In this document: piece after piece, positions 34,022 to 41,608 of the stretch
How the letters are laid out: each line of letters opens with the position of its first letter
Numbering within the stretch: the first letter of the stretch is position 1
Origin: JBJXFE01 sp046153875
GTDB taxonomy: Bacteria > Planctomycetota > Phycisphaerae > Phycisphaerales > UBA1924
Assembly: GCA_046153875.1 (NCBI GenBank)
Contig: JBJXFE010000057.1
Span: 62,001 to 126,000, forward strand
Direction of reading: 5' to 3'
DNA length: 64,000 bases
Made by a program: the position numbers and the translations under genes
The notes under the pieces: generated by a model
The model's input: only the letters and a program-made list of their open reading frames with translations
Databases searched by the model: none
Told to the model about the DNA's origin: nothing

Positions 34022-35359
34022 ATGGACCCGACCCTCCTGCCGCTGCTGCTGCTGCTCCCGCCGCTGATGCTGGTGTCGGCGGCGTGCTCGGCGACGGAGA
34101 CGGCCCTGTTCAGCCTGACGCACGCGGACCGGCTCCGCCTGCGCCGCGAGAGCCCGGCGTCCGCGCGGGCCGTCGCGGCGCTCCTCACCCGCCCGCGGGC
34201 CCTGCTGATCTCCATCCTCCTCGTGACCAATATCGCCAACGTGGCGTACTTCGTCGTCTCGTCGGTGATCGCGCTCGCCCGCGAGCCGGGCGACGAGCAC
34301 GGCCCGGGCGGCCCGTTGGCGCTGGCGTTCAGCGCCGCGTCGGTCCTAGCGCTCATCGTGCTGTGCGATTTTCTGCCCAAGCTGTTCGCCCGCCGGCTGC
34401 GCGTCGCGTTCTGCCGGGTCGCGGCACCCGCGATCCTGGCCGCGTTCCGCACCGTCACGCCGGTGCAGCGGGTGCTCGACGCGATTCTGATCGCGCCCCT
34501 CTCGCGCGTGCTGCGATCGACCGCCGACCCCGAGCCGCTGCTCTCGGCCGAGGAACTCTCGGTGCTCCTGAGCGTGAGCGCCCGCGAGGGCGCGATCGAC
34601 CCGAACGAGCAGGTGATGCTCGAGGACGTGGTCGAGCTGAGCGGCGTGCGGGTGCGCGAGGCCATGACGCCGCGGCTGGAAGTCCCGTGGATCGACGCCG
34701 GCGCGCCGCTGCCGGACCTGCTCCCGCTCGTCCGCGGGCGCGACCGCCCGCGGGTGGTTCTGTGCCGCGGCACGCTCGACGACGAGATCATCGGCTGGGC
34801 CGACGTGAAGCGGGCGCTGGCCGCGTGGGCGGCGGCCCCGCACGCGCCCCCGCGGCTCGGCGGGTTCTCGCGCCCGATGATGTACGTCCCCGAAACGGCG
34901 CGGCTCGACCAGCTGCTCGAGCAGTTCCGCGCCGCGCGACGCTACACCGCGCTCTGCGTGGACGAATACGGCACCGTCGTGGGGATGATCGACATCGACG
35001 ACGTGCTGACCCGGCTGGTCGGGCTGAATGCCGCCGAGGCGGAGGGCGAGCGCGAAGGCGTCGAGCCCGCGGGGAACGGGCGCTGGCGCGTGCCCGGACG
35101 CTTCGCCGTGCGCGAGCTGACCGGCATCTTCGAGTCGCCGCGCGGCGGGATCACCATCCGCGGTCGGCCCGTCGAGCGGCGCGTGAGCACGGTCGCGGGG
35201 CTGGTGCTGCTGGCCCTCGGACGCGTGCCGCGCGTCGGCGACCTCGTGCGCCTCGGCAACGTCACGCTGCGGGTGGAGTCCATGCGCGGGCGCACCATCG
35301 AGCGCGTGCTGATCTCGGTCGAGGGGCCGCCCGCCCCGGTCCCGGGGGCCGCCGCATGA
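34022..35359 (+). CDS. CNNM/CorC-type membrane protein with CBS pair
   Basis: 445 residues. N-terminal CNNM (DUF21) transmembrane domain with three to four helices (LLPLLLLLPPLMLVSAACSATETALFS at the start; LLVTNIANVAYFVVSSVI; LALIVLCDFLPKLFARR). Then a CBS-like region beginning VREAMTPRLEVPWID, DEYGTVVGMIDIDDVL, and a CorC/HlyC C-terminal domain (RFAVRELTGIFESPRGG...VGDLVRLGNVTLRVESM). Such proteins are implicated in Mg2+/Co2+ transport. ATG 34022 follows directly after a TTG codon at 34019. Overlaps the next gene by ATGA, so the two are coupled. Confidence 0.86.
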   Translation: MDPTLLPLLLLLPPLMLVSAACSATETALFSLTHADRLRLRRESPASARAVAALLTRPRALLISILLVTNIANVAYFVVSSVIALAREPGDEHGPGGPLALAFSAASVLALIVLCDFLPKLFARRLRVAFCRVAAPAILAAFRTVTPVQRVLDAILIAPLSRVLRSTADPEPLLSAEELSVLLSVSAREGAIDPNEQVMLEDVVELSGVRVREAMTPRLEVPWIDAGAPLPDLLPLVRGRDRPRVVLCRGTLDDEIIGWADVKRALAAWAAAPHAPPRLGGFSRPMMYVPETARLDQLLEQFRAARRYTALCVDEYGTVVGMIDIDDVLTRLVGLNAAEAEGEREGVEPAGNGRWRVPGRFAVRELTGIFESPRGGITIRGRPVERRVSTVAGLVLLALGRVPRVGDLVRLGNVTLRVESMRGRTIERVLISVEGPPAPVPGAAA

Positions 35360-36351
35360 CACCGGTCGAGCTGATCGGCTGGGGTGTGGTCGCGGGCGCG
35401 GGTGTGCTCGGCTCGGCGCTGTGCTCGGGCCTGGAGACCGGCGCGTACACGCTCAACCGCGTCAAGCTCCACGTCCGCGCCGAGCGCGAACCCGCGGACC
35501 GCAACGCGAGGCTCCTGAACCGCGAGCTGAACCACCCGGAGCGATTCCTGGCCGCGAACCTCATCGCCAACAGCGCGTTCGCGTACCTGGGCGCCTCGGG
35601 GATCACCAAGATCCTCGACGGGCTGGGGTACAGCGACGCGGCGACCATCGCCATCAACGTGCTCGTGCTCACACCGATCTTCTTCGTGTTCGTCGAGTGC
35701 CTGCCGAAGGAGCTGTTCCGGGCCGAGGCCGACCGCCTGACGTACCTGTTCGCATCCTCGATCACGGTCACGCGCCTCGTGCTGACCGGATTCGGCGTGC
35801 TGCCGCTCGTCCGCCTGATCGCCGACCGGGCCGCGGGCCTCATCGGCGGCGAGGGCGGGCAGGGCCTGGCGCAGACCGCCCGTGACCGGTTGACAGCGAT
35901 GCTCAAGGAAACCCAGGGGCACGGGGTGCTCTCGGAGTCGCAGGCCGCCCTTGTCGATCGAGCCCTGGAGTTCCATCGACTCCGCGTCGCCGACGAGATG
36001 GTCTCATGGTCGCGCGTGGCGACCGTGCCGTCGGACTGCGAGCGCGGGCGGCTCCTGGCGGCGCTCGCCCGCACGCCGCACACATGGTTCCCGGTGGTCG
36101 AGCCGCGCACCGGCCGGGTGGTCGGGGTCGTGCGTCACGCGGACGCGCTGGGCCGCCCGGACGCGACGACGCGGCAGCTCCTGGTGGAGCCCGCCCGGCT
36201 TGGACCCGGGACATCCCTGCGCGACGCGATCCTGCGCATCCGCGACGCCGACGCCGCGATCGGCATCGTCGAGGAGGTGGGTCGGCCGGTGGGCCTCGTC
36301 ACGACTAAGGACCTGGTCGAGCCGCTGACGGGAGAACTCACCGACTGGTGA
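35356..36351 (+). CDS. Second CNNM-domain protein, partner of the preceding gene
   Basis: 331 residues. CNNM-like membrane domain (VVAGAGVLGSALCSGLETGAY; NLIANSAFAYLGASGITKI; VLVLTPIFFVFVECLPKELFR) followed by a shortened CBS region with VADEMVSWSRVATVP and VGRPVGLVTTKDLVEPL; the CorC/HlyC C-terminal domain is missing. Starts at ATG 35356, overlapping the TGA of the preceding paralogue. Paired CNNM genes like this occur in many bacteria, and the two proteins may form a heterodimer. Specific substrate unknown. Confidence 0.84.
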   Translation: MTPVELIGWGVVAGAGVLGSALCSGLETGAYTLNRVKLHVRAEREPADRNARLLNRELNHPERFLAANLIANSAFAYLGASGITKILDGLGYSDAATIAINVLVLTPIFFVFVECLPKELFRAEADRLTYLFASSITVTRLVLTGFGVLPLVRLIADRAAGLIGGEGGQGLAQTARDRLTAMLKETQGHGVLSESQAALVDRALEFHRLRVADEMVSWSRVATVPSDCERGRLLAALARTPHTWFPVVEPRTGRVVGVVRHADALGRPDATTRQLLVEPARLGPGTSLRDAILRIRDADAAIGIVEEVGRPVGLVTTKDLVEPLTGELTDW

Positions 36352-36378
36352 AGCGCGACGCGCCCGGACGGTGTCGCG

Positions 36379-37752
36379 TCACTCCAGCGGATTCACCCAC
36401 ATCCCCGTCGCCAGCTTCGGGTAGAAGAACGTGCTCTTCTGCGGCATGAGCTCGCCCGCCTTGCTCACGGCCCGCACGGCCGCCAGGGGTGTGGGGCGGA
36501 CGACCACCGCGAGCTGCGGCGCGAACCCCCTGCCGCCGCCGGCGCCGGTCTCGGTGCCGCGCCCGATCTCTTCGACTTCCTTGATCGTGTGGGGGAAGGC
36601 CCACGTGACCTGCTTGCCGGCGTTGAGCCTCGGCTGGCAGATATCCTCGACGATCGCGTGCTGAACGAACGCGACGTCGAGCGTGCGCCACTCACGGGGC
36701 TTGCCCGGGAATCGTGCCGCCAGCGGGTCGGCGGAAGCGGGGATCGCCAGCGCGCCGCGCCCGGTGGCGAAGTCGTACACGCCGACGCGCAGCTGGTCGG
36801 GTCCGCCCGCGCCGCGCAGGGACGCATCGACCGCCGCCGGGCCGCCCGCGACCGGCTGGAACTTCATCGTGTGCCCCGCCGCGGCCTGGAACGCATCGAA
36901 GGTGTACCCGCTCATCCCGCCGAGCACGCGGTGCGTCGGCCAGATCACCAGGCCGGGGTCGGACATCCCGACGAGGACCATCATGCAGCGGCGCGCGGCG
37001 TGGTCCGCGGGAAGCGGCTTCCCCGAGGCTTCCAGGTGTTTGATGTAGTTGAGCGCGGTGTTGTAGCGGTGGTGCCCGTCGGCGATGAACACGTCCTCGC
37101 CCGCGAGCGCGTCGCGGTAGCTCTTCACCGTCGCGTCGTCGTCGATGGTCCAGCTCTCGTGGAGGATGCTCTCGCCCCCCCCACCCGCGCCCCACGCCGT
37201 GGTCGCGGTCTGGTCCGGCGGGCGCGAGGCCATCACCTTGTGCAGCAGCGCCGTGGCACGCCCCGCGTCGTCGGCGAAGAGCCCGAAGATCGGGGAGAGT
37301 TGGGCCGCGGTGGCTTTCATGAGCGCCAGTCGGTCCTCCTTAGGCCCGCTGAACGTCTCCTCGTGCGGCAGGATGCCGCCGCCGGGTCGCCCACCGAACG
37401 GGAGCGTCTCGACGGCGCACGTCATGCCCGAGCGGCGGGTCGTCTTCACGCCGTCCGCGCCCTTGAAGGTCTGGCGATAGGCGAACATCGCGGGTTTGGC
37501 CTGGCGCGAAAGCGTGCCGTCGGACAGGCGGGCGCGATAGGCGGTTCCCGCGCCGGCGTAGGCCTCGGGCGGGCCGAGCTGCTTGGCGGGGGTGTGCGGG
37601 AGGTCGATGGCGACGATGTTGCGCGCGTCCTTCGCGAGCAACGCGGCCTTGCCCTGCGCGTCGAGCACGTCGTAGGGCGGGGCGATCACCGCCGAGACAT
37701 CACCGCGGCCGCCGGCGAACTGCACGGCACGGAACGGATAGACGGTGGGCAT
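36379..37752 (-). CDS. DUF1015 family protein
   Basis: 457 residues from the ATG at 37752. The DUF1015 signature is clear: YPFRAVQF...VIAPPYDVLD at the start, GILPHEETFSGPKEDRL, SPIFGLFAD, and FIADGHHRYNTALNY in the middle. Cytosolic, no membrane segment. Function unknown; conserved across many phyla and sometimes found near serine biosynthesis genes, none of which is seen here. A further upstream reading to 38331 overlaps the MntA/HepT genes on the other strand and is not translated. An AGGGGGG-type stretch encodes GAGGGGE (about residue 197), another Gly-run in this window. Confidence 0.84.
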   Translation of the reverse strand: MPTVYPFRAVQFAGGRGDVSAVIAPPYDVLDAQGKAALLAKDARNIVAIDLPHTPAKQLGPPEAYAGAGTAYRARLSDGTLSRQAKPAMFAYRQTFKGADGVKTTRRSGMTCAVETLPFGGRPGGGILPHEETFSGPKEDRLALMKATAAQLSPIFGLFADDAGRATALLHKVMASRPPDQTATTAWGAGGGGESILHESWTIDDDATVKSYRDALAGEDVFIADGHHRYNTALNYIKHLEASGKPLPADHAARRCMMVLVGMSDPGLVIWPTHRVLGGMSGYTFDAFQAAAGHTMKFQPVAGGPAAVDASLRGAGGPDQLRVGVYDFATGRGALAIPASADPLAARFPGKPREWRTLDVAFVQHAIVEDICQPRLNAGKQVTWAFPHTIKEVEEIGRGTETGAGGGRGFAPQLAVVVRPTPLAAVRAVSKAGELMPQKSTFFYPKLATGMWVNPLE

Positions 37753-37791
37753 GGCCCAACGGTATGCGGGACCGCGTAGAATGACCGCGAC

Positions 37792-38103
37792 ATGCACCCG
37801 GAAGTCGCCGCCAAGCTCGACCAGCTCCGCGAAGCCTGCCGCGTGCGGGGCGTGCGGTCGCTGCACCTGTTCGGTTCCGCAGCGTTGGGCGGCTTTGATC
37901 CCGGGCGCAGCGACCTGGACTTTCTCGTGCAGTTCCAGCCGCTTCCCGAGGGGCGGCGGGCCGACGCGTACTTCGCGCTCCTCGACGACCTCGAACGGAT
38001 GTTCGGAAGGCCCGTGGACCTGGTGATGCGATCCGCCGTGCGCAACCCGTTCTTCCGCGCGTCCATCGAAAACACCCAGGTGCCGCTCTATGCCGCGGCG
38101 TGA
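37792..38103 (+). CDS. mntA: MntA-type minimal nucleotidyltransferase antitoxin
   Basis: 103 residues. The nucleotidyltransferase signature is FGSAALGGFDPGRSDLDFLVQF (given with its key residues: GS at the start, the Asp pair DLD for metal binding). In HepT/MntA systems this protein neutralises the HEPN toxin by AMPylating it. The order here, antitoxin first and overlapping the toxin start by 14 bp, is the common one. It lies divergent from the DUF1015 gene with only 40 bp between. Alternative annotation: stand-alone MNT-domain protein. Confidence 0.83.
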   Translation: MHPEVAAKLDQLREACRVRGVRSLHLFGSAALGGFDPGRSDLDFLVQFQPLPEGRRADAYFALLDDLERMFGRPVDLVMRSAVRNPFFRASIENTQVPLYAAA

Positions 38104-38443
38104 CGCCCGCATGTACCTGGCGGACATCCGGGTGGCCGCCGATCGCATCGCCGATCGGACGCGCGGCAGAACATTCGAGCAGTTCGCCGCCGACGAGGAC
38201 CTGCGCCTGATCGTGGAGCGCAGCTTCGAGATTATCGGCGAGGCATTGCGCCATGCGATCGTGGCGGACCCGTCCCTCGAGACCGCGATCTCCGAGTCGA
38301 AGCGGATCATCCGCTTCCGCAATGTCCTCATCCACGCCTATGACCTCGTGGACCACACCATCGTGTGGGACGTGATCCGCGTCGATCTTCCCACGCTGCG
38401 CGCAGAGGTGGAGGCGCTCCTGGCGCAGCTCGGCGGCGCATGA
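38090..38443 (+). CDS. hepT: HepT-type HEPN ribonuclease toxin (DUF86)
   Basis: 117 residues, all helical. The HEPN catalytic motif R-x4-H-x-Y is present as RNVLIHAY near residue 82. DUF86 blocks MYLADIRVAADRIADRT and FEIIGEALRHA are clear. It would act as an RNase toxin controlled by the upstream MntA. Two starts are possible: ATG 38090, which overlaps the antitoxin end, and ATG 38111, where the family usually begins. A hairpin follows directly after the stop. Confidence 0.83.
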   Translation: MPRRDARMYLADIRVAADRIADRTRGRTFEQFAADEDLRLIVERSFEIIGEALRHAIVADPSLETAISESKRIIRFRNVLIHAYDLVDHTIVWDVIRVDLPTLRAEVEALLAQLGGA

Positions 38444-38463
38444 AAAAGGCCCGCGGGCGGGCC
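38443..38463 (-). terminator. Rho-independent terminator, minus strand
   Basis: On the minus strand GGCCCG and CGGGCC pair around a 4-base loop and are followed by TTTTT. It most likely ends the transcript of the gene at 38560-39198, about 100 bp upstream. On the plus strand the hairpin abuts the hepT stop but no T-run follows. Confidence 0.7.
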
Positions 38464-38471
38464 TTGAGGGG

Positions 38472-38556
38472 TTCAACTCAACCTCAACTTTTGATGGAGC
38501 TCAACGGAGCGGTCGCCTCTCTGGCGCGGATGTGAAGTTGGAGTTGAAGTTGGCGG
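38472..38556. repeat. Dispersed CAACTC/GAGTTG motif, copy a, with satellite arm
   Basis: GTTCAACTCAACCTCAACTT followed by TTGATGGAGCTCAAC (38471-38505), then GAAGTTGGAGTTGAAGTTGG at 38534-38553. The two parts are inverted copies of each other. It is the first of a series of such motifs in 38.4-51 kb. Confidence 0.6.
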
Positions 38557-38559
38557 GAC

Positions 38560-39198
38560 CTACCGGGCTCCGCCACCGCCGCCACCACCTCCGCCACCTC
38601 CGCCACCTCCGCCACCACCGCCACCGGCACCACCACCGCCGCCTCTGCCTTCGCCGCCGCCCTCATTCTCCTTCACGCCCAGGGCCTTGTGGGCCGCGTC
38701 GCGGTGGGCCTTGGCCTTGGCGAGCACGTCCTTCGCCGCGTCGGGCTTGTCGTCGAGCACGGCCGTCTCCAGCTCCAGCAGCATCCCCATGAGCTTGATC
38801 TGCCCGTGGCGGAACTGGTCGAGGATCTTGGCCGGGTCTCCCTCGAGGTCGTCGGGCTTGGCGGCCTTGGCCCCGAGGCACCCGCGCTGCATCATCCACA
38901 CGGCCGCGAGGCTCTCTTCCTTCTTCGTGGGGTCACCGATCGTCGCCTCGAGCATCCGCACGCCGCGGTTCAGAGCCCGCATGCCCCCGCCGACGGATTG
39001 GATCTGGCGCTCGCCGCCGGGACCCCCGGGGCCACCGGGTCGCCCGGGCTGGCCGGGCTGGGGGGGCTGCCCCGGCTGCTGGGGTCGGTTGCCGGGCCGC
39101 TCGGGCTGGGCCCAGACCTCGGGCATGGTCGCGCCGGCGGTCACGACGATCGCGGCGACGAGTGCCGCGGGGGCCAACTTCCGCATGGAGAAACGCAT
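38560..39198 (-). CDS. Exported helical protein with poly-Gly tail
   Basis: 212 residues from the ATG at 39198, which has AGGAGG six bases upstream. Signal peptide to about residue 30 (AQ at the cleavage site), then a Pro/Gln/Gly-rich linker, then a helical domain (about 70-165) with LNRGVRMLEATIGD, QFRHGQIKLMGMLLELETAVL and KAKAHRDAAHKALG that recalls cytochrome b562-like bundles but has no heme ligands of the usual layout. The C-terminus is about 35 residues of nearly pure Gly, encoded by a GGT/GGA-type trinucleotide array (38572-38650 on the complementary strand). A periplasmic protein of unknown function. Confidence 0.78.
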   Translation of the reverse strand: MRFSMRKLAPAALVAAIVVTAGATMPEVWAQPERPGNRPQQPGQPPQPGQPGRPGGPGGPGGERQIQSVGGGMRALNRGVRMLEATIGDPTKKEESLAAVWMMQRGCLGAKAAKPDDLEGDPAKILDQFRHGQIKLMGMLLELETAVLDDKPDAAKDVLAKAKAHRDAAHKALGVKENEGGGEGRGGGGGAGGGGGGGGGGGGGGGGGGGAR

Positions 39199-39238
39199 GG
39201 GGGTCCTCCTGGGTGTTCGAGAGTGGGGGAGTGTAACG

Positions 39239-39302
39239 GCGAGCGAGCGAGACAGCGAGACAGCGAGACAGCGAGGCAGCGAGGCAGCGAAACAGCGAGA
39301 CA
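39239..39302. repeat. 8-bp minisatellite GCGAGACA
   Basis: Eight units of 8 bp (GCGAGCGA, GCGAGACA x3, GCGAGGCA x2, GCGAAACA, GCGAGACA) fill the gap between the poly-Gly protein gene and purQ. Same unit length and similar content as the GAGACGRA array at 42775-42886. Confidence 0.85.
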
Positions 39303-39420
39303 GGGGTGAGGACGGCGGCCGGGGCGCAGTGCACGTGCCAGCCGCTCTTCATCTGGCTCTCTGGCCCTTTGCGATTTGCCATGTGCGGTTTCCCGCTCCC
39401 CTCCCCGCGTACCCTTCCCC

Positions 39421-40266
39421 ATGCCCAGGGCCGTTGTCATCCGCGCCGCCGGCACGAACTGCGAAGCGGAGCTGGTGCGCGCGTTCACCCTCGCGGGCGC
39501 CGAGGTGGAGACGGTCCACCTCGACCGGCTCATCGCGGAGCCGTCGCGGCTCGACGCCTTCGACATCATCGCCTTCCCCGGCGGGTTCAGCTACGGCGAC
39601 GACGTGGCGTCGGGGCGCATCTTCGCCGTGAAGGTCCGCGAGCGGCTCTACCCGGCGCTGCGGGCGTGCATCGAGCGCGGCACGCCGATCCTCGGCGTGT
39701 GCAACGGGTTCCAGGTGCTCGTGCAGGTCGGGCTGCTGCCGGGGCCGGGTGGAGGTGGTGGAGGTGGTGGAGGTGGTGGGGGGGGGGATGCGTGGCCCGT
39801 TGAAGCCCCGCCGCCGCAGCGCGTCGCGCTCGCGGACAACATCAACGCCCGCTTCGTGGGGCGCTGGGTGCCGATGATCCCCGAGCCGTCATCGGTGTGC
39901 GTGTGGACAAAGGGACTGGCCGAGTCCTCGTTCGCGCCGGAGACCATGATGCTCCCCGTGGCGCACGGCGAGGGCCGCTTCGTGGCCGCGTCGCCGGACG
40001 TGCTCGCGGGCCTGCGCCGCCACGGGCAGGTTGCGCTGCGTTACGGCGACAACTACAACGGCTCCGAGGGCGCGATCGCGGGGATCTGCGACGCGTCGGG
40101 GCTGATCTTCGGGCTGATGCCCCACCCGGAGCGTTACCTGGACTGGACGCGTCACCCGTTCTGGACGCGCCTTACGCGGGCGCAGCGTGACGCGGGCGGG
40201 GGGGAGACGCCGGGGCTGCGTATCTTCAGGAACGCGGTCGAGGCGGCGGCGCGGATCGCGGTGTGA
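39421..40266 (+). CDS. purQ: Phosphoribosylformylglycinamidine synthase, glutaminase subunit, with poly-Gly insertion
   Basis: 281 residues. PurQ delivers ammonia from glutamine to PurL in purine synthesis. Class I glutamine amidotransferase: nucleophile Cys in ILGVCNGFQVL (about residue 98) and the His-Glu end in GLMPHPERYLD; AAGTNCEAELVRAF and FPGGFSYGDDVASG are typical of PurQ. Between VGLLPGPG and DAWPVEAPP there are 13 consecutive Gly residues, encoded by GGTGGAGGT repeats (39749-39789) that relatives lack. The insertion follows the nucleophile elbow and keeps the frame. ATG 39421 is preferred to an earlier in-frame start at 39376. purS and purL are not in the window. Confidence 0.92.
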   Translation: MPRAVVIRAAGTNCEAELVRAFTLAGAEVETVHLDRLIAEPSRLDAFDIIAFPGGFSYGDDVASGRIFAVKVRERLYPALRACIERGTPILGVCNGFQVLVQVGLLPGPGGGGGGGGGGGGGDAWPVEAPPPQRVALADNINARFVGRWVPMIPEPSSVCVWTKGLAESSFAPETMMLPVAHGEGRFVAASPDVLAGLRRHGQVALRYGDNYNGSEGAIAGICDASGLIFGLMPHPERYLDWTRHPFWTRLTRAQRDAGGGETPGLRIFRNAVEAAARIAV

Positions 40267-40300
40267 ACGAGCCCGACGCGCGAGCGAGGGGTTCAGCCGG

Positions 40301-40440
40301 AGGACGCAGAGGTCGCGGAGATCACGCGGAGTTCGCGGAGGGGATCACTTAACGCGAAGATGCGAAGAGCGCGAAGGCATCAGCCGCCGGGGCGCGCTGA
40401 TCGGCGGCTACCCCCTCCAACTCCAACTCAACATTTGGTA
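40301..40440. repeat. Degenerate CGCGGAG array followed by CAACTC motif (copy b)
   Basis: About 75 bp of degenerate 9-10-bp units (GGACGCAGA, GGTCGCGGA, CACGCGGA, GTTCGCGGA, and then AACGCGAAG/ATGCGAAG) resembles one arm of the 134-bp inverted-arm elements. At 40417-40438 comes CCAACTCCAACTCAACATTT, a partial copy of the dispersed motif. The complementary arm is missing. Confidence 0.55.
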
Positions 40441-40494
40441 GTCTTGAATCCCTGAGCGGCCCGGGCGTGGTCGGTGGGTCGTGGGGGGTTCGGC

Positions 40495-41460
40495 GTGTCA
40501 CCAGTCGATCCGAGCACGATCGGGCTGTATTCCGAGGGCGTGCGGCTGCTCGATGACCGCCCCTGCCTGCGCTGCGGGTACAACCTCCGCGGGCTGATGG
40601 ACACCGGGATGTGCCCGGAGTGCGGCTCACCGGTGCGCGACTCGCTGCGGGGCAATCTGCTGCGGTACGCGTCGCCCGAGTACGTGGCGCTCCTCGAGCG
40701 CGGGGCGCGCTGCGTGTGGTGGAGCATCGCGATCGTGCTGATTGCGATCGTGCTCATGGTGCTGGAGCGCGTGTTCATGGCCATGGGCGGCGGGCCGGTG
40801 CCGCCGATGGCCGGGGGGGGGGTTCTCGCGGGCCTGCTCGGGCTCGTGATGCTCGTGCCGGCGTTGCTGTCGCTGCTGGGCTGGTGGATGCTCGCGGCGC
40901 CGGACCCGGCGGACGCGCGGGGCGGTTCGGGCGCCGCGCGCCGGGTGCTGCGGGTGTGCCTGATCGTCTCGGCGGTGTGCTTCGTCGTGAGCTTCACGCT
41001 CGGCGCGATCACGGGCGGCCCGGGGTTCGTGCCGCCGTCGGGCGTGGGCCCGGGCGGCCCCACACCGCTGAGCGGTGCGGCGATGCTGGCGGGTGCGGCG
41101 AACCTGGTGAGCACGCTGGCGTGGCTGGTGCAGTTCTACGCGTCGATGCTGTACGTGCGGACGCTCGCCTTCCGGTTCCCCGACGAGCGCATCGCGAAGC
41201 GGGCGAAGGCGCTGATGTGGGCGGTGCCGATCTCTGCGGGCGCCGCCGTGGTGACGTTCCTCGTGGCGCTCACCCTTGCGCGCCCGCCCGGCGGGGGCGG
41301 GGGTGGGGGGATGGCGATCGGCCTGGTCGTGATGATTCCCTGTTGCGGGATCATCGTCGGCGGGCTTGTTCTGTTCGTGATGTACGTCTCGCTGGTGGAC
41401 CGCCTGCACCGTTTGCTCAAGGCGGTGCGGGCGGAGGTGGAGAGCCTCGCGGCGTCGTGA
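40495..41460 (+). CDS. Zinc-ribbon multi-pass membrane protein
   Basis: 321 residues from a GTG at 40495 (a GTG at 40474 is the alternative). The N-terminal head has CLRCGYNLRGL and CPECGSPV, a zinc ribbon typical of planctomycete membrane proteins, then five or six hydrophobic segments: WWSIAIVLIAIVLMVLERVF, LLGLVMLVPALLSLLGWWML, VLRVCLIVSAVCFVVSFTLG, AMLAGAANLVSTLAWLVQFY, ISAGAAVVTFLVALTLA and IGLVVMIPCCGIIVGGLVLF. A Gly run (GGGGGGG) lies in one loop. Same architecture as 47489-48601 and the short 1749-2216. Function unknown. Confidence 0.82.
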   Translation: MSPVDPSTIGLYSEGVRLLDDRPCLRCGYNLRGLMDTGMCPECGSPVRDSLRGNLLRYASPEYVALLERGARCVWWSIAIVLIAIVLMVLERVFMAMGGGPVPPMAGGGVLAGLLGLVMLVPALLSLLGWWMLAAPDPADARGGSGAARRVLRVCLIVSAVCFVVSFTLGAITGGPGFVPPSGVGPGGPTPLSGAAMLAGAANLVSTLAWLVQFYASMLYVRTLAFRFPDERIAKRAKALMWAVPISAGAAVVTFLVALTLARPPGGGGGGGMAIGLVVMIPCCGIIVGGLVLFVMYVSLVDRLHRLLKAVRAEVESLAAS

Positions 41461-41514
41461 CGCGCGGACGAACGGGGAGGGGGCGCCGTTGTGGCAGGTC
41501 TTCTCGTTCCGCCC

Positions 41515-41540
41515 CAACTCAACATTTGATGGAGTTGAAC
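41515..41540. repeat. Dispersed CAACTC/GAGTTG motif, copy c
   Basis: CAACTCAACATTTGATGGAG continues as TTGAAC, in the gap between the zinc-ribbon gene and the convergent ATPase gene. Full-length, same orientation as copies a and i. Confidence 0.7.
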
Positions 41541-41608
41541 ACGCCCGCCGGGTGAGAGTCCGCCGGCTCCCCGCAGCCCCGAACGGGGCTGCGCCGTCCC
41601 CGCCCCGC

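Noticed and set aside
36352..36378. Possible terminator between the convergent CNNM and DUF1015 genes
   Set aside because: Only a 5-bp GCGAC/GTCGC pairing with a long loop and no T-run.
37753..38331. N-terminal extension of the DUF1015 protein by nearly 200 codons
   Set aside because: It is antisense to the MntA/HepT pair, which has intact motifs; the DUF1015 domain starts right at ATG 37752.
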